Source: Euglena gracilis (Eukaryota; Euglenida; Euglenophyceae; Euglenales). Taken from it: a stretch of 64,000 nt of DNA. The DNA lies in NCBI GenBank assembly GCA_039621445.1, contig CP154957.1, forward strand, positions 38,038,654 through 38,102,653, given 5' to 3'. Position 1 is the stretch's first letter, and each line of letters opens with the position of its first letter. The notes under the pieces were generated by a model, which worked only from the letters and a program-made list of their open reading frames with translations, did not search any database and was not told the origin of the DNA. The position numbers and the translations under genes were made by a program. Of the stretch, positions 9,799 through 19,545 are shown piece after piece.

Positions 9799-10896
9799 GT
9801 GTCGAATTGTCGGAATGGTCTTTTATTCGTAATAAAGACTTTGGCACCACACTGCCCACAATCCCTCACCACCAAATCCCACAAAGCATTGGTGTCACAT
9901 CTGGTCGCGCGCCACGTGTCGCATGGACAAGTGGTGCCGCCGGCAGTCCTCCATATGCTCAGGGTCCGGGTGTGTGCAGACCCCTGCCGCTCACTCGTGC
10001 CCCAAAGCAAGAGGTGCAGGAACTGCCTGGTGGCACCACAAAGCCACAACACAACCACAGAGGCAAAACGGGGCCGTGCCTCTCATCCCACCAAGGGATG
10101 CAGCCGCAGCGCAGCCAAGAACACCATCCACAAGCCAGTGCCCACAAATGCTTCCACCATTCGGTGAGGTGCTCGTACTCTCGAGAACTGGCACACACAG
10201 AGAGGTGGTGGTCCCAGTGACGACGTGGGAGGCGCTCCACCATCTCATGTGCTTCCCCCGGTCTTGCGCTCATCAGGCCGGGGAGGGGGGGTTGGTACAC
10301 CCCTCCCCCCCCTCCGAGGGGCTCGCCACACCTTTTACCCTCCCCCCCCCTCGCCACGCCACCCAACACATTTTTCATTCCGCAACCATGGTACACCCCT
10401 CCCCCCCCATCCGAGACCCCCTCGCCACGCCATTTTCTGGCCATTTCTCCCCCCCCCTATTCGGACCCCCTCGCCACGGCGTACCAACCCCCCCCCCCCC
10501 CCCCCGGGTGGGAGCAAGCACCAGCGGCAGGCAGCACATGACATGGACCGGCGACTGCGCCTCTTTCAACAAGGCCAGGGAACAATGTGGGCCGAGGCGA
10601 AAGCGCATGCACAATGAACCACATTGGATCAACCGGCACGCACGAGGTCGCAGGCAAAGCGGGAGGAGGAAGGGGAAATGCCACCATCCCAGGTCGGGAA
10701 GATCAGGGCACTGGTGGAGGAAGGCGCACTGTCCAAGGCCGCCAAGCTGCTGGCATCAGATGCGCAGGAACCCGGTGTGGAAGCCGCACTGAGGGATCTA
10801 CATCCCCCGGCGCAACCACACCTGGTGCCGGCGGGAGATTTGCCCACCTCGATAACCAACAGTATGGTGAACCATGGATGCAGAGGAACGCGATGA
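9799..10896 (+). pseudogene. non-LTR-type retroelement ORF, 5' portion, decayed
   Basis: One frame, broken by stops at 10165, 10615 and a poly-C insertion, carries two blocks. The first (about 9820–10040) has a Cys/His-rich zinc-finger-like segment with KALVSHLVARHVSHGQVVPP and CRSLVPQSKRCRNCL. The second (10540–10890) has RRLRLFQQGQGTMWAEAKAH, then VGKIRALVEEGALSKAAKLL and ALRDLHPP. A helical 'EGALSKAAKLL…LHP' segment is typical just upstream of reverse transcriptase in retroelement-like proteins of protists, as far as I recall. The RT domain itself is absent. Collinearity in one frame with only a few nonsense changes supports one ancestral ORF. Confidence 0.6.
10275..10503. mobile_element. 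poly-C foldback element, GGGTTGGTAC ends
   Basis: Bounded by GGGGGGTTGGTAC and CGTACCAACCCCCC. Contains three CTCGCCACGCCA-type units with CCATGGTACACCCC. The same element at 42083–42307 sits in another repeat with a 3-bp duplication (ATG). Here it splits the retroelement ORF. Confidence 0.7.
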
Positions 10897-10949
10897 GCAG
10901 TGGTCCAAGCGTGCCTGAGCTGCCGTTGTCTCATTCCCCCCCCCCCCAG

Positions 10950-11101
10950 GGTCCGCAGGCGGACCCTCCCGGTTGCGCCCAGTCCACCTCAGTGAGTGAG
11001 TGTTGCCGAAAACTGGGGGCCAGGGGCGCCCCTGGTGGGCACTCTACAACACGATAGAAGGCTAGGTTGCCTTGGAGCACAACGACAGGGAGTGGCGGAC
11101 A
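10950..11101. repeat. 3' flank shared with 19973–20071
   Basis: About 11040–11130 (…CCTAGCCTTC…CTCCAAGGCAACC…) recurs inverted downstream of the second PHD-gene copy, so it belongs to the duplicated block. No gene otherwise. Confidence 0.6.
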
Positions 11102-11606
11102 TCACGGTACACGACACGCTTTACACAAAAAAGAGCCATACTTTGGTGGCCGCCGCAAATCTTGGCAATGAAAATGATATGCCAAACCGCGGGCGTCACA
11201 GACAACTTTGTTCAGCTCCACACAATTTGGATTTTTGGGAATGGCAACACCACAAAAACCACATTTCTCCTGTTTTATTGGCAGTCGGGACACAGCACGA
11301 GGCACAGGGGGTTGGTCAGGGGACCACACATTGTTCGATGACGCTCGCCTCATCGAACAGCAGGCTGGGGTCCAGCTCCCATCCCGTCCAGGCAACAAAG
11401 AAAGCATCCAGCTCAGGATAAGAGACTTGCCGATGTTGACACGGTTTGGCGAACTCCAAACAGTTGGCAACAGCAGCAAGCTCTGCACCTACGGAGCCGG
11501 ACTTTTTCTTTGTGTTGCCCTGTGCCAGCAAGGTGCCATGAAGGGGGTCAACCTTCGGCTTCTTGGCATCTTGTTGGTATACCACTCCCCCCCCCCTAAT
11601 TGACAC
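11102..11606 (-). pseudogene. PHD-like zinc-finger gene fragment, copy 1
   Basis: The minus strand reads VDPLHGTLLAQGNTKKKSGS, then AFFVAWTGWELDPSLLFDEA to VIEQC, then after a likely intron (GTGGTCCCCTG…AATAAAACAG) EKCGFCGVAIPKNPNC and a Cys/His cluster (VVCDARG, HFHC, CKAC). This matches a PHD finger (CxxC…CDxC…HxxC…CxxC), except that the fourth cysteine position is Arg (CDAR, codon CGC against TGC), so zinc binding is probably lost. The 5' part runs into poly-C at 11590. A second copy lies inverted at 19546–20071 and a diverged one at 32335–32525, so the gene is multicopy, perhaps element-borne. Confidence 0.6.
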
Positions 11607-11815
11607 CCCCCCATAATTGACACCCCCCCCCTCCCGACCGAAAATTTTTTCAGCCGCTCGCGTCTTTTCCGCCGGGGTTTGTCAGGAGTCCCTTGTATTT
11701 TGCCTTGTCCGTTCGGACCCCCCCCATAATTGACACCCCCCCATAATTGACACTACCTGGGGGGTTTGGAGGGTGTCGGGGGTGTCAATTATGGGGGGGG
11801 GGGTGGTACCGCAAG
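11590..11815. mobile_element. poly-C cluster with word ATAATTGACA
   Basis: Four TAATTGACACCCCCC units and one inverted GTGTCAATTATGGGG lie around unique filler. The interval, with some flank, is missing from the inverted duplicate (junction at about 19543–19550). Confidence 0.65.
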
Positions 11816-12171
11816 AGCAGCCAGGAACAGTTCCGTCCTTGGGGGAGGTGGCAAAAGACCATTCACAAAGTTTGCCGTGCGTTTAGCCATACTGGGAGGG
11901 CTGCAGAAAAAAGAAAGAAAAGAAAGAAAAAAGGGGGGGGTGACACGATTTCAATGAGGGCATTTGTGGCAATGACACGTTTTCCATTAAGGCATCTGTG
12001 TTCAGGCACGTTTTCCATTAGGGCGCCGTTTTTTGGGTCCGAATTTCACATTTTCGCGTTTTTGACCCCTTGCGTGAATCATGACCACAAATTTCAGGGC
12101 AGGCATTTGGCGGGCCCTGAACACGTTTTTAAACAAATTGTGGCTGAGCCCAGATTTCAGCCTGAAAACGT
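11816..12171 (+). repeat. dispersed repeat D (AACGTGTTCAG family) and flank
   Basis: Contains CACGTTTTCCATTAAGGCAT, CAGGGCAGGCATTTGGCGGG and AGCCCAGATTTCAGCCTG. The block from 11816 matches 19135–19545 in inverse orientation, including the AAAGAAAGAAAAG purine tract. Confidence 0.75.
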
Positions 12172-12199
12172 GTTCAGGGGGCCCCCGAAGGGGGCTCCC

Positions 12200-12500
12200 G
12201 GATCTGGCCTGGGGGGGGGGGGGGTTGTGGGCCGACCCTAGGGTCGGCCCACGGTCGCCAAAGGTCGCCAAAGGTCGCTATGGTCGACCCCCCCCCGAGG
12301 CTGTGGAGTGGGTGGCGACCCTAGAAACCCTTTGTGGGCCGACCCTAGGGTCGACTTAGGGTCGGCCCACCCCACGACCCCCCCCCCCCCCCCTACAACC
12401 CTAGGGTCGACTTAGGGTCGGCCCACCCCACGACCTCCCCCCCCCTGCCACCTCAGGGTCGACTTAGGGTCGGCCCACCCCACGACCTCCCCCCCCCCTC
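12200..12500. repeat. left terminal repeat of the satellite element
   Basis: GGGTCGACTTAGGGTCGGCC repeats three times, each followed by CACCCCACGACC and a C run. The inverted counterpart is at 16400–16752. Confidence 0.75.
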
Positions 12501-12535
12501 CAAAGAAAAAAAATGAAATTTTCTGACCGTTTTTA

Positions 12536-14345
12536 GGGGACAAATCCTTTCTGTAACCCAGCTGATTTGGGGAGCAAATCCCTGTTGTTGCCCAACTGTT
12601 GGAGGGCCCCAAAATAACAAAATTCCTTGTGTTGCCCACCCGTTTTGGGGGACAAATCCCTTTTGTTTCCCAATTGATCTGGGGGGCAAATCCCTTTTGT
12701 TGCCCAACTGTTCGAGGGCCCCAAAATAAAAAAAATCCCTTGTGTTACCCAGCCGTTTTGGGGAGGCAAATCCCTTTTGTTGCCCAACTGTTCGTGGGCC
12801 CCAAAATAACAAAATCCCTTGTGTTGCCCACCCGTTTTGGGGGGCAAATCCCTTTTGTTGCCCAACTGTTCGAGGGCCCCAAAATAAAAAAATCCCTTGT
12901 GTAACCCAGTCGTTTTGGGGGGCAAATCCCTTTTGTTGCCCAACTGTCCCAGGGCCCCAAAATAAAAAAAATCCTTTGTGTTACCCGGCTGATTTGGGGG
13001 GCAAATCCCTTTTGTTGCCCAACTGTTCGAGGGCCCCAAAATAACAAAATCCCTTGTGTTACCCACCCGTTTTGGGGGGCAAATCCCTTTTGTTTCCCAA
13101 CTGATCTGGGGGGCAAATCCCTTTTGTTGCCCAACTGTTCGAGGGCCCCAAAATAAAAAAAATCCCTTGTGTTACCCAGCCGTTTTGGGGAGGCAAATCC
13201 CTTTTGTTGCCCAACTGTTCGAGGGCCCCAAAATAACAAAATCCCTTGTGTTGCCCACCCGTTTTGGGAGGCAAATCCCTTTTGTTGCCCAGAGGATTTG
13301 GGGGGCAAATCCCTTTCGTTGCCCCGAGGGCCCCAAAATAACAAAATCCCTTGTGTTGCCCACCCGTTTTGGGGGGCAAATCCCTTTTGTTGCCCAGAGG
13401 ATTTGGGGGGCAAATCCCTTTTGTTGCCCAACTATTCGAGGGCCCCAAAATAACAAAATCCCTTGTGTTACCCAGCCGTTTTGGGAGGCAAATCCCTTTT
13501 GTTGCCCAACTGTTCGAGGGCCCCAAAATAACAAAATCCCTTGTGTTACCCACCCGTTTTGGGAGGCAAATCCCTTTTGTTGCTCAACTGTCCCAGGGCC
13601 CCAAAATAACAAAATCCCTTGTGTTACCCACCCGTTTTGGGAGGCAAATCCCTTGTGTAACCCAGCCGTTTTGGGGGGCAAATCCCTTTTCTTGCCAAAC
13701 TGTTCGAGGGCCCCAAAATAAAAAAATCCCTTGTGTTGCCCACCCGTTTTGGGGGGCAAATCCCTTGTGTAACCCAGCCGTTTTGGGGGGCAAATCCCTT
13801 TTGTTGCCCAACTGTTCGAGGGCCCCAAAATAACAGAATCCCTTGTGTTGCCCACCCGTTTTGGGGGGCAAATCCCTTGTGTAACCCAACTGATCTGGGG
13901 GGCAAATCCCTTTTGTTGCCCAACTGTTCGAGGGCCCCAAAATAACAAAATCCCTTGTGTTACCCACCCGTTTTGGGAGGCAAATCCCTTGTGTAACCCA
14001 GCCGTTTTGGGGGGCAAATCCCTTTTGTTGCCCAACTGTTCGAGGGCCCCAAAACAACAAAATCCCTTGTGTTACCCAGCCGTTTTGGGAGGCAAATCCC
14101 TTTTGTTGCTCAACTGTCCCAGGGCCCCAAAATAACAAAATCCCTTGTGTTACCCACCCGTTTTGGGAGGCAAATCCCTTGTGTAACCCAGCCGTTTTGG
14201 GGGGCAAATCCCTTTTGTTGCCCAACTGTTCGAGGGCCCCAAAATAACAAAATCCCTTGTGTTACCCACCCGTTTTGGGAGGCAAATCCCTTGTGTAACC
14301 CAGCCGTTTTGGGGGGCAAATCCCTTTTGTTGCGCAACTGTCCCA
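12536..14345. repeat. satellite 1, GGGCAAATCCCTTTTGTTGCCC units
   Basis: About 18 copies of a GGGCCCCAAAATAA-containing unit. Spacing is mostly 77–80 bp, with composite units of about 112 bp that add an extra GGGCAAATCCC module, giving a simple higher-order structure. Frames of 200–290 codons are open on both strands only because the units lack stops. They are not genes. Confidence 0.9.
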
Positions 14346-14843
14346 GGGCCGCCAACCCCTTCTCGGGTGCAAGTCGACCTAACCCTATCCCTTTCATTTA
14401 CAAAATAAACCCCTTTTATCCGCCAACCCCTTTTCGGGTGCAAGTCGACCTAACCCTATCCCTTTCATTAACAAAATAAACCCCTTTTATCCGCCAACCC
14501 CTTTTCGGGTGCAAGTCGACCTAACCCTATCCCTTTCATTAACAATATAAACCCCTTTTATCCGCCAACCCCTTTTCGGGTGCAAGTCGACCTAACCCTA
14601 TCCCTTTCATTTACAAAATAAACCCCTTTTATCCGCCAACCCCTTTTTGGGTGCAAGTCGACCTAACCCTATCCCTTTCATTAACAAAATAAACCCCCTT
14701 TATCCGCCAACCCCTTCTCGGGTGCAAGTCGACCTAACCCTATCCCTTTCATTAACAAAATAAACCCCTTTTATCCGCCAACCCCTTTTCGGGTGCAAGT
14801 CGACCTAACCCTATCCCTTTCATTAACAAAATAAACCCCTTTT
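14346..14843. repeat. satellite 2, 71-bp units (left block)
   Basis: About seven 71-bp units containing CGGGTGCAAGTCGACCTAAC and CCCTTTCATTAACAAAATAA. The CCTAACCCTA stretch in each unit is telomere-like. Confidence 0.9.
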
Positions 14844-14850
14844 ATCTGCC

Positions 14851-15699
14851 TAAGGTTGGACGATTAATCTTAATCGACGGCACCGAACGATTAATGCCGA
14901 TTAATCGGGGGGTGGCGAACGATTACCGAACGATTAATGCCCCCTTTGGGTTCCCAGCATCATGATGACCAACAAACGCTTCATTTCCCCTGAAAAATGA
15001 TGTTTTTCATTAAAAATAAAAATTAACTAAAAAATAAAAATAACTTTTTCCGGGATCCCTTTCTTATTGGCACGTGTATTCTCACCATCATCTGACCTTT
15101 CTTCCTAGACATCAGCCGACAGGGCTAAGCTGAACACCGCTCTGACCTCACACTGCCTTCCCTTACTGAAAAAAATGGGTCATGAGGATGATATTTTGCC
15201 ATGGCTGAAACCTGAGGTGGGGCAATGGGTGACCCGAGATGGCCCTTTGGCCATCACTGCTCAACTACTTCCTCAACCTGTGCAATTTTGGGAGGGGGTT
15301 GCTTTGCATGTGCCGATTTTGGCCAAAGTTGCAATTGCAATTTTCAGCCTTGGTGTTGCAGAAGCTTGTGTTGAGCGCAGTTTTTCTCACCAGGGTCTCC
15401 TGCATAGCGATTTGCGCGCTAAGTTGGATGACTCTTCCATCCGTGCTCTGATGTCTGTGCGTATGAATGTATCCCGTTTGTTTCCTAACGGGACTCCCCC
15501 AAAAGAAAGCTCTACACAGTGACATTTCTGTGAGACAGAGCCTCCAAAATGATCACTCCCAAGTGTTTCCTGCACTGCTTTTTCAATGGTTTCCTTGGGA
15601 AGACCGATTATTTCGATTAATCACCCCCTGGCCGAATGAACGATTAATCAAGGGGTGGCGAACGATTAATCAAAAAATCGATTAATCGAAACAACCTTA
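14851..15699. mobile_element. 849-bp hAT-like element in satellite 2
   Basis: Ends TAAGGTTG and CAACCTTA are inverted. ATCTGCC is duplicated at 14844–14850 and 15700–15706 (7 bp, or 8 with one mismatch), as expected for hAT. Subterminal CGATTAATC and GGTGGCGAACGATTA words are inverted between ends. The uninterrupted satellite unit elsewhere is the empty site. The interior keeps only the transposase C-terminus, so it is non-autonomous. Confidence 0.8.
15109..15522 (+). pseudogene. hAT transposase C-terminal dimerisation region
   Basis: The frame opens after an acceptor (CTTTCTTCCTAG) with TSADRAKLN and runs to a stop at 15520. It contains the hAT C-terminal signature by eye: FWEGV, PILAKVAIAIFSLGVAEA, CVERSFSHQGLLHSDLRAKL and ALMSVRMN. 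In family members this segment mediates dimerisation and completes the RNase H-like fold. The upstream BED finger and catalytic D/D residues are not in the element. The 138-codon exon is intact, but the protein is incomplete. Confidence 0.85.
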
Positions 15700-15706
15700 A
15701 TCTGCC

Positions 15707-16400
15707 AACCACTTTTCGGGTGCAAGTCGACCTAACCCTATCCCTTTCATTAACAAAATAAACCCCTTTTATCTGCCAACCCCTTCTCGGGTGCAAGTCG
15801 ACCTAACCCTATCCCTTTCATTAACAAAATAAACCCCTTTTATCCGCCAACCCCTTTTCGGGTGCAAGTCGACCTAACCCTATCCCTTTCATTTACAAAA
15901 TAAACCCCTTTTATCCGCCAACCCCTTTTCGGGTGCAAGTCGACCTAACCCTATCCCTTTCATTAACAAAATAAACCCCCTTTATCTGCCAACCCCTTCT
16001 CGGGTGCAAGTCGACGTAACCCTATCCCTTTCATTAACAAAATAAACCCCTTTTATCTGCCAACCCCTTCTCGGGTGCAAGTCGACCTAACCCTATCCCT
16101 TTCATTAACAAAATAAACCCCTTTTATCCGCCAACCCCTTTTCGGGTGCAAGTCGACCTAACCCTATCCCTTTCATTTACAAAATAAACCCCTTTTATCC
16201 GCCAACCCCTTTTCGGGTGCAAGTCGACCTAACCCTATCCCTTTCATTAACAAAATAAACCCCTTTTAACTGCCAACCCCTTTTCGGGTGCAAGTCGACC
16301 TAACCCTATCCCTTTCATTAACAAAATAAACCCCTTTTATCCGCCAACCCCTTTTCGGGTGCAAGTCGACCTACCCTATCCCTTTCATTAACAAAATAAA
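15707..16400. repeat. satellite 2, 71-bp units (right block)
   Basis: About ten further 71-bp units in the same orientation as the left block, so the hAT element split one array. Minor variants (TATCTGCC against TATCCGCC) mark sub-families. Confidence 0.9.
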
Positions 16401-16752
16401 CCGACCCTAGGGTTGTAGGGGGGGGGGAGGTCGTGGGGTGGGCCGACCCTAAGTCGACCCTACGGTTGTGGGGGGGGGGGAGGTCGTGGGGTGGGCCGAC
16501 CCTAAGTCGACCCTAGGGTTGTCGGGGGGGGGAGGTCGTGGGGTGGGCCGACCCTAAGTCGACCCTGGGTCGGCCCACGACCCTAAGTCGACCCTGGAGC
16601 TGGCGACCCTAGGGTCGGCCCACTAGGGGGGTCACCCGGACGGCTCCTCGGGCGACCTTTGGCGACCTTTGGCGACCGTGGGCCGACCCTAGGGTCGGCC
16701 CACAACCCCCCCCCCCAGGCCAGATCTACCCCCCCCCCCGAAGGGGGCCCCC
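16400..16752. repeat. right terminal repeat of the satellite element
   Basis: Inverted relative to 12172–12500: GAGGTCGTGGGGTGGGCCGA repeats, GGCGACCTTTGGCGACC, the GTCGGCCCAC palindrome, then GGCCAGATC and CCGAAGGGGGCCCCC. Confidence 0.75.
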
Positions 16753-16870
16753 TAGCTGAACACGTTTTCTGATACGAAAACTGTGTCCAGAACGCCGGTT
16801 CGGGCGTGAAGCCGTGTTCCAGAACGCGGCAGCCCGAACCGGCGTTCTGGACACAGTTGTTGAAACCGTG

Positions 16871-17287
16871 GGAGGCTAGGCACAGTGGGGGGTGGGGCTG
16901 GGTGGGGGGGCGGGCGGCCGCGCGGCGGGGGGGGGGGGGGGGGGGGGGAGGGGGGTCCGAGGGCGGCCGCGCGGGCGGAACGCATCCTAAAATTGGTGAT
17001 TTTCGGGTCATTTTTTTTGCCATTTTGGGCCATTTTTGACCAAAAAAGTGCTTTTTTGGCCGCGCGCAGAGCGCGCGGCCCCCAAATTTGCCATTTTGTG
17101 TCCGAAAATGGTCATTTTTGGTCATTTTTGGGCCTCAAAAATCGCGATTTTTTCACCCAAAATTTTTTTCTTGGCTATGCTAGGCACAGTGGGGGGGGGT
17201 CCAGGGGGGGCGAGCGGCCGCGCGGGGGGGGGGGGTGGGGGAGGGGGGGTCCCGGACCCCCCCCCCCGAGCGGCGCGCCTAGCCTCC
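16871..17287. mobile_element. 417-bp GGAGGCTAGG element
   Basis: Ends GGAGGCTAGG and CCTAGCCTCC. The flanks read AAACCGTG | GTGGATTAGG and the uninterrupted family A copy reads AAACCGTGGATTAGG, so GTG (3 bp) was duplicated. The interior has GGCCGCGCGG, poly-G runs and GCCATTTTGG phrases. Confidence 0.75.
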
Positions 17288-17481
17288 GTGGATTAGGGGC
17301 TCTGGCTTCACGCCCGAACCGGCGTTCAAGGAATAAAGGCCAATTTCGCCCTAAATACCCAGTTTCTGAACATTTTTGGGCATTTTTGGGATCCTTTGGG
17401 CTCATGGCCATGTCGATCGGCCGATTGAAGTTTTCATCTGTCTGATGCCAGGTTACCCATCAATCGAAAGGTTTTTTTTTT

Positions 17482-18301
17482 AGGGGGAGCACGCCGTCGG
17501 CCAGCCGTCGGCCAGCCGTCGGCCAGCCGTCGGCCAGCCGTGTGACTCACAGGAAAATGATCCGAACCACAGCCTTGGAATGCAAAAACAATTTTGCCGC
17601 CAATCTCCCTTCAAGGTCATGTTCATCGTTGGTGGAGGCTGCATTTTTGTCCATTTAAAGTCATTTTTCGTCAATTTTTGTCAATTTTGCCGATTTTGGA
17701 CTTTTTTTGACCAATTTTGACCATTTCAGCCTTTTTTTTGGGTCATTCTATAGTCATTGTGAAGGGTTATTTGCCTACATATTTTTTGAATGACTAAAAA
17801 ATGCTCAGCCGGTGTCCCACTGGCAAAATTTACCTAATAATGGACGAAGGTACCTAATAATGGACAAAAAAAGGCTCAAATATTGTGGGAAATGGTTTCA
17901 ATTGACCCAAAATTGTAGCCCCTCTTGTAGAATTCGAAAGATAATGCAAAACGCACATCCGAAATTAAGATTTCGCACCCAACATGAAGCATTTGCAGAC
18001 CAAATTTTGGCATTAGGTGCTGAAACTAAGCAATTTTCACCCCGAAATATGCCACTCATGCCAACCAAAATTGTGCATTTCCTACATGAAAACGGGATTT
18101 TACACAAAATTAGGCATTTGCCACTCAAAATTAGGAATTTACACATGAAATTAGGAATTTCCTCCTCAAAATTAGGAATTTGCCTCTCAAAATTCGGAAC
18201 TGGCACGCCAAATTAGGCATTTGCTACCCATATGAGATAGACAACCTAACCCAGCTCCGTCACGCCGTCGGCCAGCCGTCGGCCAACCGTGTGCTCCCCC
18301 T
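17482..18301. mobile_element. 820-bp element with GCCGTCGGCCA end repeats
   Basis: Short TIR AGGGGGAGCAC / GTGCTCCCCCT. Next to each end are tandem CAGCCGTCGGC units (four at left, two to three at right). The right half of the interior (18090–18230) has AAATTAGGAATTT units about 24 bp apart. No protein recognised. Confidence 0.65.
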
Positions 18302-18302
18302 T

Positions 18303-18540
18303 AGAATTACGAGTTGGAAATTTTTTTTGGTTGGACCACCCCTAGGTTTTTTCAGAAGTACGGTTGGGAAATTTTGGCTGGACCCCCCCGGGAATTTTTC
18401 AAAATTGTTGGGAAATGTTAATTACAGTTGGGAAATTTTGGCCCCCCTGGGTGTTTTCAAAATTGGTTGGACCCTCCCCTGGGTTTTTCAGAATTATGGT
18501 TAGGAAATTTTAGCTGGACCCCTTGGGTTTTTTCAGAATT
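18303..18540. repeat. GGTTGGGAAATTTTGGCTGGACC tandem repeat
   Basis: Four to five degenerate units of about 50–60 bp, each with TTTTTCAGAA and TGGACCCC. Related, inverted units are at 18960–19085 and 25905–26130. Confidence 0.7.
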
Positions 18541-18934
18541 TTGGACCCTTTTCGCAAATTCCAAAATCCATTGTTCACCTGCCATGTTGCCCCTTGATCG
18601 ATAACCCTTCTCAAGGGTTTTAGATGGCCTTAGATTTCAGCCCTGCTGCATGGTATTCTATTTCAGAAAATCCCCAGATTTGGCCAAATGGAAATTGTTG
18701 CACAAAATACCCCAATTTCTGGCCAAATACCCCCCCAAAAGTGCTCAGATATGATTGCCTCATGTCTACAAACCATTTTGGACACTTTTTGGCACTTTTC
18801 ATTTTCGGTCCCAGGACGCCGTTTTCCCGCCCGAACCGGCGTTCTGGACACCGGTTCGGCGCAGAAATTTCTGCGCCGAACCGGCGTCCAGAACGCCGGT
18901 TCGGGCGTGAAGCCAGAGCCCCACGGTTTCAGGC

Positions 18935-19134
18935 TGAAATCTGGGCTCAGCCACAATTTGTGTGTAAAAAAATCTCAGGGGGTCCAACCAGAAATTCCCA
19001 AGCGTATTTTCTGAAAAAACCCATGGGGGATCCAGCCAAAATTTCCCAACCGTATTTCTGAAAAACCCAGGGTGGTCCAGCCAAGGTTGACGGCTTGTTT
19101 TCTTTGAAACAAAAAAAACATGTTTTTTTTACTC
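18935..19134. repeat. repeat-D end, GTCCAGCCAAAATTTCCCAA units and a GTTGACGG end
   Basis: TTTTTCTGAAAAA…GGTCCAGCC units lie between repeat-D fragments. At 19085 GGTTGACGGCTTG is the left end of the 10-bp-TSD family, truncated after about 45 bp. Confidence 0.6.
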
Positions 19135-19545
19135 ACAAATTGTGGCTGAGCCCAGATTTCAGCCTGAAAACGTGTTCAGCCAGGGGGCCCCCGAAGGGGG
19201 CCCCCTGAACACTTTTTCAGGCTGAAATCTGGGCTCAGCCACAATTTGTTTAAAAACGTGTTCAGAGCCCGCCAAATGCCTGCCCTGAAATTCGTGGTCA
19301 TGATTCACGCAAGGGGTCAAAAACGCGAATTTGTGAAATTCGGACCCCAAAAACGGCGCCCTAATGGAAAACGTGCCTGAACACAAATGCCTTAATGGAA
19401 AACGTGTCATTGCCACAAATGCCCTCATTGAAAACGTGTCACCCCCCCCTTTTTCTCTTTTTTTTCTTTTTTCCCCAGCCCTCCCAGTATGGCCAAACGC
19501 ACGGCAAACTTTGTGAATGGTCTTTTGCTACCTCCCCCTAGGACG
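19135..19545 (-). repeat. inverted duplicate of 11816–12171
   Basis: Collinear in reverse: GGCTGAGCCCAGATTTCAGC, palindromic GGGGGCCCCCGAAGGGGG centre, CAGGGCAGGCATTTGGC, then the pyrimidine tract and GTTTGCCGTGCG. The centre is the empty site for the 4.6-kb element. Confidence 0.8.

Larger units (their letters stand above)
12172..16752. mobile_element. 4.6-kb foldback element carrying satellites
   Basis: The two ends are long inverted repeats. Left: CCCCCGAAGGGGGC, GATCTGGCC, poly-G, GTGGGCCGACCCTAGGGTCG, then GGTCGCCAAAGGTCGCC. The right end is the same in reverse (16640–16752). Next inward on each side are repeated CGACCTAGGG/CCCCACGACC blocks with poly-C. The core is two satellites and a hAT insertion, with no ORF of its own. 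A related 1.27-kb element with the same end motifs and the first satellite lies at 26236–27510. It interrupts the poly-G/C centre of repeat D (intact at 19165–19215). Confidence 0.7.
16771..18931 (+). mobile_element. ~1-kb TIR family (A), copy with three nested insertions
   Basis: Starts at a CTGTGTCCAGAACGCCGG foldback and ends …CCGGTTCGGGCGTGAAGCC…CACGGTTTCA. TIRs read TGAAACCGTG…GGCTTCACGCCCGAACCGG. Interrupted by 16871–17287, 17482–18301 and 18303–18540. Repeat-D sequence resumes on both sides (ACACGTTTTC | AGGCTGAAATC). Confidence 0.7.

Noticed and set aside
9959-10444. 161-codon minus-strand ORF with many Trp and Cys.
   Set aside because: It is antisense to the retroelement frame, which is collinear with two recognisable blocks on the plus strand. 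The Trp-rich frame is most likely its shadow.
12536-14345. Open frames of 200–290 codons on both strands, resembling a repeat protein (GICPPKRLG…).
   Set aside because: They are translations of satellite 1. Several frames are open simultaneously and units vary in length not divisible by three.
14346-16400. Regular 71-bp repeats considered as a CRISPR array.
   Set aside because: There are no unique spacers. Whole units are conserved, as in a satellite, and the DNA is eukaryotic.
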